In this document: positions 1 to 7,763 of the stretch, piece by piece | How positions within the stretch are numbered: position 1 is the first letter of the stretch | Layout: each line of letters starts with the position of its first letter | Assembly: GCA_024195585.1 (NCBI GenBank) | Contig: SWBL01000698.1 | Location: 1 to 10,902 of the forward strand | Reading direction: 5' to 3' | DNA: 10,902 bases | Source: Aureobasidium sp. EXF-3400 | Lineage: Eukaryota; Ascomycota; Dothideomycetes; Dothideales; Saccotheciaceae | Position numbers and translations under genes: made by a program | Notes under the pieces: generated by a model | Database searches by the model: none | The model's input: the letters and a program-made list of their open reading frames with translations, nothing else | Told to the model about the DNA's origin: nothing

Positions 1-98
1 TCGACATCAGATGGTTCCAATAGCCATCAGGTGGTTCTTCGACCGCTTTCTGTACCATCCGCTCACAAGAAACATGCTAATTGTACCCTCATCTTTAG
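1..98 (+). other. 3' end of an intron in the GST-like gene (branch point and acceptor)
   Basis: The GST-like reading frame becomes convincing only from base 99. Just before it lie a branch-point-like GCTAAT at 76-81 and the acceptor CTTTAG ending at 98, about 18 nt later, which is normal spacing for a fungal intron. The donor is unclear. GT at 31 (after CAG) and GT at 52 are both possible within the window, but no frame of bases 1-51 gives the expected 'ADI' type helix sequence that precedes this exon in relatives, so the donor may lie before base 1. The stretch also carries an imperfect direct repeat, CATCAGATGGTTC at 5-17 and CATCAGGTGGTTC at 25-37. Acceptor use at 98 is fairly sure; the intron's 5' end is unknown. 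Confidence 0.6.
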
Positions 99-353
99 AG
101 CTGGGTCAACCTAGCATACTTCTCCGGCGTCGACCTCAGCCAATTCCCTAACCTGGAGAAGTGGTGGAAGTCGATCAACGAGCGTCCGGCAGTCAAGAAG
201 GGCCAGACCATCCCTGGACCCTCGCCCTACACCAATGAAAACTTCCAGCAGAAGCTCAAGGACGACAAGGAGTTTGCGGACAAGAATGCCGAGTTGCAGA
301 AGTTGAGGGATGAGGCCAAGGAGCAGTACAACTACAAGTACTCGAGCCCTTAA
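99..353 (+). CDS. Glutathione S-transferase-like protein, C-terminal exon (partial)
   Basis: This is the last exon of a gene that starts before the window: 84 codons, then TAA at 351-353. It begins SWVNLAYFSGVDLSQFPNL and continues through EKWWKSINERPAVKKG, the pattern of the final helices of the GST C-terminal domain in fungal and bacterial YfcG/Ure2-like transferases (helix, 'FPNL..W...I..RPAV..G'). Such enzymes conjugate or reduce substrates with glutathione in the cytosol. The glutathione-binding N-terminal thioredoxin fold is outside the window, so activity and subclass cannot be judged. After the fold comes a charged tail of about 40 residues rich in Lys, Asp, Glu and Gln (KLKDDKEFADKNAELQKL), likely helical, ending YKYSSP. 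The phase-0 start at 99 follows from the intron acceptor. The family call is good; the exact class is not known. Confidence 0.85.
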   Translation, partial: SWVNLAYFSGVDLSQFPNLEKWWKSINERPAVKKGQTIPGPSPYTNENFQQKLKDDKEFADKNAELQKLRDEAKEQYNYKYSSP

Positions 354-741
354 GTCGATGTTTCACTGTAACACAGCTTAAACGAATACGAACAGAGAAT
401 CAAATCTGTAACAGATCTTCAAAACAGTTTCTGACATCGAAACCGAACATCCCACTTTGCCCTATAATGCAATTTACATAACTGCCTTTCCCTTGTTTCC
501 GCTTTTCCCGGCCGTAAAAGATGCGAGCCAGTAATTTTATGCGGAGACAAGAGCTGCAAAAGCTGTGCGTCCATGAAGACGCAGACCGCGATCCAGAAGT
601 CACGAGTGAATATACCGGTGGAAATGGCTTGATAAGATAAGGGAACGAGATAGCAACTGCCTTGCCATTGAAGTCATACGTATCAGAGAAACCAAGGAAA
701 TGCAAATCACGCTCATCTGCTGCGACAAACGTCTAACGATG

Positions 742-760
742 TTGCCGGAGGCGCCGGCAA
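742..760. repeat. Inverted repeat, 7-bp arms
   Basis: TTGCCGG (742-748) and CCGGCAA (754-760) are exact reverse complements around a 5-base loop, AGGCG. It could be a small hairpin or a binding site for a dimeric regulator. It lies in the GST downstream flank, far from any gene start, so no role can be assigned and chance is possible. Confidence 0.4.
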
Positions 761-2269
761 GCACAACAACAACAGTCAAGAGCTCGAAGGTTGTGGAGGT
801 ATGCGCCAGGCAAAGACACGGTATGCATCATTCCCAACGGCCAAAAGGGAGGAGGGACAGCAGCGAGACCCTGCATGCCAGTTCGAGTTGTTGACGCTGA
901 TCTGCAACGATGGTCCACCACCTCCTCGTCTCCCTTCTCCGCAAAAAGAGACCGCAAACCACGAATCGCAATCACCGGCAAGCTAGAGCGTCATGCAAGC
1001 CTTGTCTCAACACACCGCTGCACAGAAAATCACCTAGTTGCCAGCCAATCTGTTATACTTTCGCAAGCCGCTGCGTACTTTTTATAAGCCAGTCGCAATG
1101 GCTTGCGCAACAGGCGTGTAGATCGATCAATCAAGAGGCTTGAGTCGTCATGCGAGTGTACGAATCAGGTAGCGAAAGAAAGTGATGCATGAAAGGGAGA
1201 AAAGGCCAGATGCATTTGACCGTTCGTGCGAATCAAGGCTTCTCATGCAGACACACACACCTAGACCTGCATCACGAAGGACCCTATCGCGTCTTTTGGT
1301 CATTTTTCTTTCGCTGCTGGACACAAGTCATGCGGATGTTGTGCACGCTTGAAGAGAAAGAGGGTGTGTAGGCCGCTGCCCAGCCAGGCACCGGTGCACA
1401 TCTTTTTCGCTGCTGAATGAATCACTCATTTCGTGAAGAAAGCGTTCTTGACTTTATCATTTTGCTGCTCTGGTGATAACGTCGTTTTTTCCGTCTTCCG
1501 TGCTTTGCGTTGCGGTCCGGTCCTAAAGGGAAAATGGGAGATTTCGAGGCGTGCTGGGCTCCTAATTTATCGCGAAGCCTGGCTGGCTGACTGGCGTTGT
1601 TGATTGACTATTTTTCTTGTCCCCGGTCCTTCTTTCCAATCCGCAATACTCGCTCTGTTTTCCTTTCCTCGTCAATTCATGCTTCTTGCCCTTTTGTGAT
1701 GTACTTCCGTACTCGCATATCCGTGAAGTATGCATGCAATCTCTTTGGCTTTTCTGCTTCGCCATCATGATCATCATGAATCAAGCAAGCTTGACACGGC
1801 GCAGATACACGGGGGGCCAAGAGTCAGACGGCGCGTTGTCGCGCACGGCATGACTCCCTCCCCTCAATCCACAGTCCAGTCCACATCTGATGATCTGACC
1901 TTTTGGCATCTTTGACGCATCAAGAGGCAGGAGGGCCGTGTCCCCATATCACGACCATTAATCCCAACGTCCGGGCGCCATCATGTGCCGGCTAGACGCT
2001 TGGTCTAACAAGTGGTCCTTGGTCGATCTACTTGTTCGCGTGAGCGGTGAAGGGAGAGCCGTTGTGCCTATTTCCAGGCCATTTCCTAGATGACCGTTTC
2101 ACTTGATAACTGGTAATCATTCATATATGCTATCCGACCCTTGCGGTTGCCCCTCCTCCCACGCTCTGGCTCCCATCTACTCGTATATCCCATTTTATAT
2201 TAACCAAGTCCCGCGAAGATCCTCGAGTCTTTGCGTCCTCTTTGTCATACGCCTCGTCGTCACTGGGAG

Positions 2270-2345
2270 TCCTGATCTTTTAGCTTTTTTGCTTTGCTCT
2301 TTTGTGACTCTTTCTTGTTGTACAAGTCTGTCATTTCAGTCACAG
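2270..2345 (+). promoter_or_regulatory. Pyrimidine-rich tract upstream of the 2476 gene
   Basis: Between about 2270 and 2345 the plus strand is strongly T/C-rich (for example CTTTTAGCTTTTTTGCTTTG), and CT/CA-rich sequence continues to about 2470. Such tracts commonly sit at or just upstream of transcription starts in filamentous ascomycetes, followed by a CA-rich leader. TATA-like AT clusters are present further up (TTTTATATTAA at about 2191-2201). The transcription start itself cannot be fixed from sequence. Confidence 0.3.
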
Positions 2346-2475
2346 CACAGCCCACCATCCTCCTTATCCTCTGCTGCCTACCCACCACACTACTACTGCA
2401 CACCTCAACGTCTACGACACCCTAAAAACAACACCGCCTCACATCACTGCCTGCTGCTGCCTATACTCCAGCTTG

Positions 2476-3228
2476 ATGTCCACCTCTGCAGCAGCACAAA
2501 AGCAATCTCGCCGTACAACATGGCCCAATCTCCAAAGTATCACAACCAACATGTCGAAGAGCAATAGCAAGAGTCCATCACCACCTGCAATGGACGACAT
2601 AGACGAGGATCCCTTCTCACACTTCCTGTCACCAGTGCTCGACGAAGACGACCCCTTCGATGGCCTCGACTACAACGCTGGCATCGACAGTCCCTTTGAC
2701 GAGGAAGTAGAGCAAAAGCGAACGACGTTCCGTGTCAGGCTGGAGGAGAAATGGGGAAACTTCTTGTCGTCACGTCGCACGCCGTCACCGCAAAAGTCAC
2801 AACAGACACCGCCGAGGACACCGCCGTCCGAAGACCAATTGCCTGAACTCATCATCGACGACCTTGAGGGCTTTGGTTCGCCATCCTCTTCCCCACCTGC
2901 ACGCCTTCCCTCCCTTACGACACTCAAAGATATCATCCACGAAGAAGATGAAGAGGTAGATGGTTGGGAGGCAGATCGTCGACGCAGCCGTGTCCTGCGC
3001 CGCAAGAACAACTTCCACCTCGACGAAATGGATAGACCTGTTACGGCACCTTCACCGCGAACTCACCGTCCTAAACTTCAACGCCCTAGATACAAGAGAT
3101 TCAGAACATTGAGTGGAAGACCTCACTCCTTTGTGGCACCTAGTCCTCATCTCTGGACTGTGAGTGAGCATGATGAGATCTTGGAGCAATTGAGGAACGA
3201 AATGAGAGGAAGAAGATCTAGTCGATGA
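2476..3228 (+). CDS. Uncharacterised disordered acidic/basic protein, 250 residues
   Basis: A single uninterrupted frame runs from ATG 2476 to TGA 3226-3228. I do not recognise the family. The order of regions is: basic Ser/Thr-rich start (1-38); an acidic patch with a repeated 'DPF' theme (MDDIDEDPFSHF at 39-50, DDPFDGLDY at 58-66, DSPFDEE at 71-77); a short amphipathic stretch FRVRLEEKWGNFL (85-97); a Pro/Ser/Thr-rich part with many SP and TP pairs (102-145); a possible helix LTTLKDIIHEEDEEVDGWEADRRR (147-170); then a strongly basic C-terminal third ending in SPHLWTVSEHDEILEQLRNE and GRRSSR. There is no signal peptide or membrane segment. The many SP/TP pairs suggest proline-directed phosphorylation (inference). 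The start is uncertain: ATG 2476 has a weak context (CTTG-ATG), while in-frame ATG 2551 (residue 26) has an excellent one (CCAAC-ATG-TCG) and would give 225 residues. The frame's length, composition and codon pattern support a real gene. Confidence 0.75.
   Translation: MSTSAAAQKQSRRTTWPNLQSITTNMSKSNSKSPSPPAMDDIDEDPFSHFLSPVLDEDDPFDGLDYNAGIDSPFDEEVEQKRTTFRVRLEEKWGNFLSSRRTPSPQKSQQTPPRTPPSEDQLPELIIDDLEGFGSPSSSPPARLPSLTTLKDIIHEEDEEVDGWEADRRRSRVLRRKNNFHLDEMDRPVTAPSPRTHRPKLQRPRYKRFRTLSGRPHSFVAPSPHLWTVSEHDEILEQLRNEMRGRRSSR
2520..2567 (+). other. Short out-of-frame upstream ORF overlapping the second start codon
   Basis: ATG 2520 has a strong context (GTACAAC-ATG-GCC) and opens a 15-residue frame, MAQSPKYHNQHVEEQ, ending at TAG 2565-2567. 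It is out of frame with the main gene and overlaps the in-frame ATG at 2551. If the protein starts at 2551, this ORF would sharply reduce its translation; if it starts at 2476, the short frame is irrelevant. Nothing shows that it is translated. Confidence 0.35.
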
Positions 3229-5391
3229 TCCTTCTTCTTTGCGCTCAACAACAAAACACGCCTGGTTTCCTTATCATGATGCATGGCTCTTCTATGACGA
3301 AAAGATACGAAAACGACAACTTCTGGATGATGTTCTCCTTTCTCTCGTCATGAACTCACGCTATCTCTCATCTTCATTCTGTTTCTCTGGATCATACACA
3401 GCATTTAGGCGTTCTCGGTCTGGTTTCTTCGCATGTTTTCGCTCGCTTATTTGGTTTTCCTGCGGTGTTCTGATTTCCTTGCAACTCTCGTTTTTTGATC
3501 TATACCCGAGTTTCTTGTTTTGTTGCATCTTGTTTTTATGATTTATGGCGAACGCAGGTATGGCTAAATGTTGCATGCGAATGGCTTTTCTGTCTTTTCT
3601 TTCTTTGCTTTACCGACAGATATATATACATTGGAGTTTTCACGGTCTCGGAGCATATGGCATGGCACAGCAAGCAAAAATACACTCTTGAGCTCACGCT
3701 CTATTCTACTCATACTATGATCTCTCGTCTTCGTCTTTCTTACTTGTCTCAAAGTGTTTTTCGTCCTTTTGTGATGTATTGGTTTGGCATGTGATGATCG
3801 GCGAGTGACTTGTAGTCCTCGTGGCATGTACACAAGTCCCTTCCTCTCTTTACCCCTTCCCGTGAGGTATATTACAATATCCTCACCCTATTCTTACCCC
3901 TCTTCTTCTTGTCACAAAATGACTCAGGAGTTTTCAAGGTAGTGAGTCAGAGAGAAGTTGACAGGGTTTTAGGCATCCCCTGCATATCACTGTCAAACCT
4001 ACCAGAGTTTGTCTTTTGTTCGGGAATACGCGCATTGTCTATGTCACTATTTGTTGTCTGGTTCAGGCTTCCTGTTCGCAGTTTTCTGGAAGGAAGGGTG
4101 ATAGATGGGATGGGATGCCTTGAACCAGTCTCCCTTCTGTGTGCCTTCATCCTCGACAGCACGGGAAGTAAAGTCTTACCAACCACCACCATCAGGGTCT
4201 TTTTCCCTCTGCCGCCCTTTCCATCGCCATGACTGTCCATATTGCGAACGACGGTAGTTCTGAATTAGGCAATCTGTTTTGTTTATCTACCCCGCACCTT
4301 CTTGCTTGTCCACCCCCACGCTTGGTGTCTCAGATCAAGCGATGTGAACGTTTGTCTTTGAAACCGCCAATCCTTCTTACAAAACGTATGTTCGTGATGT
4401 GTTTGACATTTTGCAAGGGAAAAGGTTCAAGGAGAGTTCGATATCAATACATACCTTCGAGATAGTTTAGGGGAAAGGGGCATTAGGTTTATTATCCCTT
4501 CCGGCTGGGCACAGGAAGACCGAACTCTCCCTTTTCGTGGTGCCAAGAAAAGTATGTCACCGAGTTATCCATCCTCAGATCCATCTCCTGAGCCCACTCT
4601 GTCCCCGAGCGAGAACGAAGAAATCCACCGGTATAGCAGCGAGTAGTAGACGGTTTGACTGCGCGCAAAAAAGAAGAAGCGGGGTGCATGCAGCAGCAGA
4701 AGAAGCGGTGAAACAAATGCAACTACCACTACAGCCAACCACCACGTAAATGGCGTGGTTGGTGAAAAGCACACAGACCAATCATGCCATGGCGTGTTTT
4801 TCCCTCTCCTTTGATATCATCGAGGAAAGAAATGGGTTGTTGCACTGACGCGATGGCGTTATGGCGCAATAATTGCAGCTTTTCTATTCTGGATGATAGG
4901 GACAAGGGTAATGCTCTGTGGAAATAAAGATGGTTGGATATGATGCTGATGAAAGACCTTGCTGGTATATGCCTTTCTGTTCTTTGCTTGGAGAAGGGTA
5001 CGGAGGAGATCGGCATGTATAGATAAGGTAGTGGCATTTTTCGAGCCCTGCACTACTCGAGTAAGCCGGCCAAGCTGTCATAAAATATGCAGTGTAACCG
5101 CTCAGGAAGACACAAGTATCAATATAATCCGTAAAGCGGAAAAAGCCACTGGATTGTACGATTGGTCCTGCTTTCTTGTTGCAGAGATCGAATTGCATAC
5201 ACGGAAGATCATAATGAACATGTTCCGAAATGATAAAGATTATGATACACATGCATTGAAGTACCAATGTCTACATTGCCGCTTCAACCATTACACCGAT
5301 TAAGCCTCGACAGTTTTTCCCTTTGCCGGCCGATCGCTCAGATGTCGTGCATAGTGAGCTAGACTAGAGTCACTAGACGCATATACGACAT
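3229..5391. other. Long convergent intergenic gap with no supported gene
   Basis: This 2.16 kb separates two genes that point at each other, so it should hold mostly 3' UTRs. It contains no frame with recognisable protein features. Noted items are the promoter-like patch at 3838-3921; an open but ATG-less plus frame to 4232; a 78-codon ATG frame at 4229-4465 with cysteine-rich, unremarkable sequence; two AGGGG motifs at 4469-4473 and 4476-4480 (stress-response-element-like); and a minus-strand ATG frame of 102 codons at 4729-5037 with low-information sequence. I do not call any of these genes. Confidence 0.55.
3838..3921 (+). promoter_or_regulatory. Promoter/leader-like CT-rich patch ending in a well-placed ATG
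   Basis: From 3838 to 3910 the plus strand is dominated by C and T, with an AT-rich insert GTATATTACAATATCC near 3867-3882, and ends in CACAAA-ATG at 3919, an ideal fungal start context. The frame then encodes only MTQEFSR before TAG. A GTAGTG or GTGAGT donor-like site sits right at that stop, so a spliced product is conceivable, but no acceptor I tried gives a convincing protein. This is a candidate start of an unannotated transcript only. Confidence 0.2.
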
Positions 5392-6705
5392 CTACAGCAA
5401 AGCCTCGAACGCATCCAGGGCGTCTTGGTTCTGCTTCCCCAAATCGGCGTTATTGGTAAAAGCCGCCGCTTTGCCCATGAACTGCTTCATCTTGATCGGG
5501 TCATCCTCGACACCTGGTAGCGCGAAATCGTACAGGCGGCCAAAATCGCAGCCCATGGTAACAACGGCTTGTGCACGGGGTCTGCGAACCTGATCATAGG
5601 CTGTTAGAACTTTCTCAATCTGCGAAACTGACTCTAGACGGCGAAAGAGCGCAGTGAGGACTGCGGCGTCCTCGATGGCTTGAGCTGCACCCTGTCCGAC
5701 AAAAGGCATGCATGCATGTGCTGCATCTCCCATCACAGCAATGTTGCGACGATTGTAGTAGGGTGCGGGTTCGTGTTGTTGAAGCTCCCAAGTGATGTGA
5801 GGGTCCTCGGCAACAAGCTATTTCAAGAAAAGTCAGTACAGGGTCGTCTGTTGCAAAAGCTGAGTTCTTTGACTTGCCTCGACAGCGGCTTTCGCATCCT
5901 CGCGGTAATCTGCGAAACGCTCCTTCTCGAAGGGTGCGAGACTGCCATCGCTTGCAATACCAGTACGTGTCACGCAAATAATGCTCAACTTCTCGCCCTT
6001 GTGGAGAGGCATCATGTTGACGTGGCCCTCCTTACCACACAGAATTGGCACTGTCCGCCTCCATTTTGAGTCGATAGTCTTCATCGCAATGTCCATGGGC
6101 ACTTGGCGCGAGTGTACCCTCCAGCCGTCAGGGTTCTTCGGCGGTACGGCTGGGTGATCCGGTCCAAGGATATGTTTGCGAGTCCCACTGTGTACGCCAT
6201 CCGCACCAAGCAGACAGTCGGCTTCTGCTGTGGTACCATCCTTGAACGTAAGTGTAACCTTGCCGCTGGCATCGTCTTCCTTGATGCTGTCGAGCTTCTT
6301 GCCGAAAGAAACACGATCCTTTGGCAACAAAGCCAGTAAACCATCAAGCAAGTCCGATCTAGCCACAGTCCTGCGACCTTTTGCTTTACCCAACTCTGCG
6401 ACTACTTCTCCGGTGTTGGGTCCGCTGACAAGAACGACTTGTGTGACCATCTCTTCGTCTTCCTCTCCGGCCATGGTAAGAGCTTTGGCGAAGTACGTCT
6501 TTTTGATTGCGGGGTGGATAAGGTCCATAGCAGTGATAGCGTTTTTGTGGAGCGCCAGACCTGCACCAATATCGGTATATTTTGGTACGCCTTCATAGAT
6601 GTGTACGTCCAGGTTGGGATATTCCATCAGACCGACTGCTAGACAGAGGCCTCCGATGCCTCCGCCAGCGATCGCGATACGAGTCTTTTCCTCCGAATGA
6701 GGCAT
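5392..6705 (-). CDS. FAD-dependent monooxygenase, salicylate hydroxylase type (two exons)
   Basis: Exon 1 is 6705-5878 and exon 2 is 5817-5392; joined in phase 0 they give 417 residues, normal for fungal class A flavin monooxygenases of the PHBH/salicylate-hydroxylase fold. Such enzymes use NAD(P)H and O2 to hydroxylate an aromatic substrate in the cytosol. Visible motifs are the dinucleotide-binding GGGIGG at 14-19 with acidic E38 ending the second strand; R116 in TVARSDLL; the 'DG' motif LLGADGVHSGTR at 165-176; and the second FAD motif VMGDAAHACMPFVGQG at 304-319, followed by AIEDA. All key positions are intact. There is no signal peptide or membrane anchor. ATG 6705 directly precedes the FAD-binding strand (MPHSEEKTRIAIAGGG), so the start is secure. 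The substrate is not readable from sequence; relatives act on salicylate, other phenolics, or intermediates of secondary metabolism. No biosynthetic cluster surrounds it. The shared upstream region to 7971 holds palindromic sites that may control it. Confidence 0.93.
5818..5877 (-). other. 60-nt GC-AG intron in the monooxygenase gene
   Basis: Read on the minus strand, exon 1 ends GCT GTC GAG and is followed by GCAAGTC, the strong consensus for GC-type donors (AG|GCAAGT). The intron has the branch-like TACTGAC near its end and the acceptor GAAATAG at 5818; exon 2 resumes CTT GTT GCC GAG. This keeps phase 0 and gives AKAAVE-LVAEDP, as expected for the family. The GT at GCAAGT-C (5873) would shift frame. 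A GT six bases upstream (GTCGAG) would keep frame and drop Val-Glu, but is a poor donor. Confidence 0.8.
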
Positions 6706-6828
6706 TGTGCAGAAGACGACTTTTCAACTAAAGTGTTGTAAGTTGGCCGATGATGTAGAACGGTAGTTCTGGACGTATATCAAGGTGGTGATGCTATGGA
6801 AAAGGCAAGCTGTTTGTGGTAGCCTGGC

Positions 6829-6840
6829 TTCGACGTCGAA
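6829..6840. promoter_or_regulatory. Perfect 12-bp palindrome with ACGT core
   Basis: TTCGACGTCGAA is a perfect palindrome centred on ACGT, 124 bp upstream of the monooxygenase start codon. ACGT-centred palindromes are typical bZIP dimer sites; the flanks here (CGACGTCG) differ from the classic CRE (TGACGTCA). Binding is inferred, not shown. Confidence 0.4.
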
Positions 6841-7201
6841 TGAGCAAATGTCCGAGAGCAGACTGACGGTCGAGTGTCAACATATACGTAGCCCATGCTG
6901 ACGATTGTCCGACAAGATTTCAATCATGTCCGGGATGCTAGGTTCGGAGAATAAGTGTATCGGCCCCAAGCACGTTGAGCTTGTACGTCGTCAGGCAGGG
7001 TACGCGCATCATTGCTGAAACCGGACAGACTGTGGGGTGTTCTTTCCTGCCGACAGAAAACATCAAAGTTGCCTTGAGTAAACCACAAGTCGTCTCTCCA
7101 TTCAAAGTGTGCTATCTCGCTCCTGTTTCAGACCGAATTCATGGGACGAACAAGGACAGAACATGTGGTGGGAAAGGCGGGCTCCCGCAAGTCGATCGCT
7201 T

Positions 7202-7224
7202 GCATTGGCCAATGCGGGCCCCGC
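7202..7224. promoter_or_regulatory. CCAAT palindrome joined to a CGG-N3-CCG palindrome
   Basis: GCATTGGCCAATGC (7202-7215) is a perfect 14-bp palindrome that presents a CCAAT box on each strand, the site of the HAP/CBC complex. It overlaps by two bases GCGGGCCCCGC (7214-7224), which contains CGG-GCC-CCG, an inverted CGG pair of the kind bound by Zn2Cys6 dimers. Both lie about 500 bp upstream of the monooxygenase and 750 bp upstream of the 7972 gene. The sequence pattern is certain; regulatory use is inference. Confidence 0.45.
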
Positions 7225-7382
7225 ATCATACACCCTCCTTCGGCATGCCGCCAGTTGACAAACTGTCTCGTTCGTTCTGACGTCCAAGAAGCCTCGTAGA
7301 AGTGTGGACGAGAGGCGCTGATAGATGTTGACCGACTGCCATAGGTACTTCGACAACATTCCTCATGCGGCTGGCAAGGCGA

Positions 7383-7390
7383 TATATAAT
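7383..7390 (+). promoter_or_regulatory. TATA-box-like element
   Basis: TATATAAT lies 50 bp before ATG 7440 and is followed by a T/C-rich stretch (CTATTTTCCTTTCC). It could drive the transcript of the 7972 gene, giving a leader of over 500 nt, or a separate small gene at 7440. Which is unclear. Confidence 0.3.
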
Positions 7391-7439
7391 GGTCCCGCAA
7401 TGACCCGGTGATTGATGCCCATCATCTATTTTCCTTTCC

Positions 7440-7763
7440 ATGTCATCTATCGTTGCAGCCCTACGACCCAGCTTCCAGATCACAAGAAATACTTCTTACC
7501 TTTTCAGGCCTCAATCTGCCTCCAGCTTGACCTCGGGAGATTGCCTCTCCACACTGCAGTGCCCAAGAACAAAGGGCATCCATTCGCTGACCGGTCGTAT
7601 TAGCCGAATCTGCATGTGCAAACGCCATTCGCCAGCAGTTTGGGCGGAAGTTCGCTGTGCGTTTGCCTGGTTTCTGAACAGTCACCTCCTTTTTTCTTTC
7701 ATCTGTTTCCAGAACAATGTCAATCTCTCTTTCTTCTGTATGTCTCTCTGCAGCAATGTCTGA
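7440..7763 (+). CDS. Doubtful small ORF, 107 residues
   Basis: An ATG frame of 107 codons follows a TATA-like box and a pyrimidine-rich leader. Its first 30 or so residues (MSSIVAALRPSFQITRNTSY onward) are rich in Ser, Arg, Thr and hydrophobics with no acidic residue, as in a mitochondrial presequence. The rest is Cys/Phe-rich and looks non-coding (for example FSFICFQNNVNLSFFCMSLC). It may be the 5' UTR of the gene at 7972, the first exon of a spliced gene, or chance. I do not recognise it. Confidence 0.15.
   Translation: MSSIVAALRPSFQITRNTSYLFRPQSASSLTSGDCLSTLQCPRTKGIHSLTGRISRICMCKRHSPAVWAEVRCAFAWFLNSHLLFSFICFQNNVNLSFFCMSLCSNV

Larger units (their letters stand above)
354..2475. other. Intergenic region, 3' flank of GST gene and upstream region of next gene
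   Basis: No protein-coding gene is supported in this 2.1 kb. The open frames are short, differ on every strand, and many lack an ATG. Visible items are two adjoining GATA motifs (GATAAGATAA, 631-640), a hairpin-capable inverted repeat TTGCCGG-AGGCG-CCGGCAA (742-760), a short CA run near 1249-1260, and T/C-rich tracts from about 2270 onward that lead into the next gene. Composition is even, with no AT-rich decay or transposon remnant that I can see. Confidence 0.6.

Noticed and set aside
2103..2567. 154-codon plus-strand frame upstream of and overlapping the 2476 gene
   Set aside because: It lies in the CT/CA-rich leader, lacks an ATG at its start, and its Ser/Pro/Leu/Cys-rich composition simply reflects the pyrimidine-rich DNA.
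2537..2567. Possible micro-intron GTATCA...CCAAC...AATAG that would join ATG 2520 in frame to the main gene
   Set aside because: The splice would be in frame, but the intron would be only 31 nt, below the usual minimum for fungal introns, and the unspliced frame is already open.
4229..4465. 78-codon ATG frame after a good start context (CATCGCC-ATG)
   Set aside because: The protein has no recognisable motif, irregular composition and no splice extension that improves it; the context alone is not enough.
4735..4763. Imperfect hairpin CCAACC-ACCACG / CGTGGTTGG
   Set aside because: The stem has a 3-base bulge and only 6 uninterrupted pairs; eukaryotic nuclear genes do not use such hairpins as terminators, so no function is implied.
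4884..5267. 127-codon minus-strand frame
   Set aside because: It is in AT-richer intergenic DNA, and its Ile/Tyr/Ser/Cys-rich sequence has no domain-like pattern; it would also sit in the 3' flank of the monooxygenase.
5680..6069. 129-codon plus-strand frame across the monooxygenase intron
   Set aside because: It is antisense to a well-supported coding region and has no recognisable features.
6176..6598. 140-codon plus-strand frame inside the monooxygenase
   Set aside because: It is antisense to exon 1 with clear family motifs on the other strand; it is a shadow frame.
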